This document shows positions 62,913-64,000 of a stretch of DNA of 64,000 bases, piece after piece; position 1 is the stretch's first letter, and each line of letters begins with the position of its first letter. This DNA is from Holdemania sp. Marseille-P2844 (GTDB lineage: Bacteria > Bacillota_I > Bacilli_A > Erysipelotrichales > Erysipelotrichaceae). The translations under genes were made by a program, and so were the position numbers. The stretch covers positions 184,996 through 248,995 of the forward strand of contig NZ_LT635450.1 in assembly GCF_900120005.1 (NCBI RefSeq), written 5' to 3'. Under the pieces are notes generated by a model that was not told the DNA's origin, did not search any database, and saw only the letters and a list, made by a program, of their open reading frames with translations.

Positions 62913-62949
62913 ATAAAAGCAGTCGGAAAAATGACTGTTTAACGATCAT

Positions 62950-63034
62950 GCGGTAGTGGCGAAATCGGCAGACGCGCACGTTTCAGGGGCGTGTGGGTAA
63001 AACCATGTGGGTTCAAGTCCCACCTACCGCACCA
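62950..63034 (+). tRNA. tRNA-Leu (anticodon CAG)
   Basis: An 85-base class II tRNA with encoded CCA and a long variable arm (TGGGTAAAACCATG). The acceptor GCGGTAG pairs with CTACCGC; the anticodon loop TTCAGGG gives CAG, reading CTG codons. The T loop reads TTCAAGT. Confidence 0.95.
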
Positions 63035-63047
63035 GATAAAAACAAAC

Positions 63048-63077
63048 AGCTGAACGCGAAAGCGGGCAGCTTTTTTT
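63048..63077 (+). terminator. Terminator of tRNA-Leu
   Basis: AGCTG...CGC-GAAA-GCG...CAGCT followed by seven T. Confidence 0.85.
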
Positions 63078-63214
63078 ATGTCTGCCGCGGAATTAACCGC
63101 AGATTGTGCATTTGAAATCCCGTTGTCCACCACTCTTCTTCCCTCAGCCTTTCCTGTGGAATCCCGGACACTCTGGAAATTCCGCAATCGGGCAAGGATG
63201 TAAAATGATTTATT

Positions 63215-63243
63215 TTGACATACAAACTAAATTCTGCTATACT
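63215..63243 (+). promoter_or_regulatory. Promoter of the alpha/beta hydrolase gene
   Basis: TTGACA (63215-63220), 17-base spacer, TATACT (63238-63243): near-consensus sigma-A, about 50 bases before the start codon. Confidence 0.85.
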
Positions 63244-63295
63244 GTTTCCTCGTTCAGGTTCTCAACGAACCGACCTGAAAAGAGGATGAATCCGC

Positions 63296-64000
63296 ATGAA
63301 GAAAAAAACGAAAATTTTCATATCGGTGCTCGTCGTCATGATTGCCGCCTTGACTGCAGGCAGCTTCTGGGCCGGCAATTATCTGGTCGATTACGCGCTC
63401 TACCGCGCCGATCAGGCACCGCAATCCGCCAATGACGGCAAAGCGCCGGTCAATGAAACCTATGGCAACGAGGAAGCGAACAAAGCCGAGGAACAGCGGC
63501 TGACCGACCTCTGGCTGAAAACCGTCTCCATGGAAAAGAAAGAAATCGTCAGTCAGGATGGGCTGACACTGCGCGCGCTGCAATACACCGCGGATCCTGC
63601 GTCGCATCGCTACGCTCTGGTCATCCACGGTTATACCTCGAATAAAGAAGCGATGCAGACGGAAGCCCGGCATTTTTCCCAGCTGGGCTACACGGTCATC
63701 ACACCGGATAACCGCGCGCATGGCGAAAGCAACGGATCCTATATCGGGATGGGCTGGCTGGACCGCAAGGACCTTTTACTCTGGATCGATCAGGTTGTAA
63801 GCCAGGATCCGGATGCGGAAATCGTATTGTACAGCGTTTCGATGGGCGGGGCGGCCGTGATGATGACCGCAGGGGAAGCCTTGCCTTCCCAAGTCAAAGC
63901 GATCATTGAAGACTGCGGCTACACTTCGGTATATGATATGTTTAAAAATCAGCTGGATTACCGCTTCGGCTTGCCGGAATTTCCGTTTCTGGCAACCGCG
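63296..64000 (+). CDS. Membrane-anchored alpha/beta hydrolase (YqkD-like), cut by the window end
   Basis: The first 235 codons of an open frame that runs off the window. The ATG has AAAGAGGATG upstream. An N-terminal membrane helix (about 7-25) places the body outside. The hydrolase core begins near residue 80: YALVIHGYTSNKEAM (oxyanion HGYT), TVITPDNRAHGES, and the nucleophile elbow LYSVSMGGAAVM, with Ser in S-V-S-M-G, where most family members have G-x-S-x-G. The Asp and His of the triad should follow; the Asp may be in IIEDCGY and the His lies beyond the end. Related proteins are uncharacterised esterases or acyltransferases of the bacterial surface. Confidence 0.85.
   Translation, partial: MKKKTKIFISVLVVMIAALTAGSFWAGNYLVDYALYRADQAPQSANDGKAPVNETYGNEEANKAEEQRLTDLWLKTVSMEKKEIVSQDGLTLRALQYTADPASHRYALVIHGYTSNKEAMQTEARHFSQLGYTVITPDNRAHGESNGSYIGMGWLDRKDLLLWIDQVVSQDPDAEIVLYSVSMGGAAVMMTAGEALPSQVKAIIEDCGYTSVYDMFKNQLDYRFGLPEFPFLATA

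Overview
The window looks like chromosome of a spore-forming, Gram-positive Firmicute with about 50% GC. The evidence is a cotJABC spore-coat operon, a CotH-family protein, rho-independent terminators after most transcripts, strong AGGAGG ribosome binding sites, a T-box leader, LicT/BglG-type RNA antitermination and YqeY. The gene content (diverged TrkAH, a TetM-like GTPase carrying a C-terminal NYN nuclease domain, BspA-type leucine-rich repeats, PTS-driven beta-glucoside use) would fit an Erysipelotrichales member such as a Holdemania-like gut bacterium. That placement is inference only, and nothing in the window proves the species.

Layout. 1-6.1 kb: end of a copper HMA-domain gene, csoR, trkA and a trkH interrupted by an in-frame TGA, then a TetM-like/NYN fusion whose promoter implies a leaderless mRNA. 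6.1-10.4 kb: two small lipoproteins, an N-acyl-D-amino-acid deacylase, a decayed copy of that gene's 3' end, and two copies of a roughly 265-bp cassette with a very short ORF. 10.4-15.7 kb: a bglG-bglF-bglA operon with two RAT/terminator switches, then a SIS-domain sugar isomerase. 16-20 kb: a small hydrophobic, basic peptide gene with a convergent promoter, then trpXYZ tryptophan ABC transport genes behind a Trp-specific (UGG) T-box. 20-30 kb: a class A PBP, yqeY, a SARP-like regulator, dapB, an ABC exporter, a membrane protein that seems to lack a normal start codon, chorismate mutase, tRNA-Ala and a PH-domain protein. 30-39.5 kb: a Cache-GGDEF-EAL protein with an orphan solute-binding lipoprotein, cotJABC with a Cys/His/Asp-rich repeat insert, mgtE with an upstream small ORF, and a two-gene membrane operon. 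39.5-50.1 kb: a tight eight-gene minus-strand operon (exported TIM-barrel protein, VTC domain, DUF4956, CotH, glycoside hydrolase, HEAT-like membrane protein, processive GT2, metallophosphoesterase). 50.5-64 kb: a diguanylate cyclase with a second degenerate domain, a LytS-like kinase with a REC-wHTH regulator, a large LRR surface protein, a MarR-controlled heterodimeric ABC exporter, tRNA-Leu and a truncated alpha/beta hydrolase.

How the parts fit. The eight-gene operon is the best candidate for an undescribed system. It couples a membrane polysaccharide synthase to a glycanase, a CotH-like kinase, a polyphosphate-type VTC domain and an exported phosphatase, which suggests synthesis and phospho-modification of a surface or spore polymer. 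Two c-di-GMP-type proteins lie nearby (30-33 kb and 50.5-51.6 kb), but no regulatory link can be seen directly. Three loci (trpXYZ, bglGFA, mgtE) carry cis-acting leader regulation that can be read from sequence.
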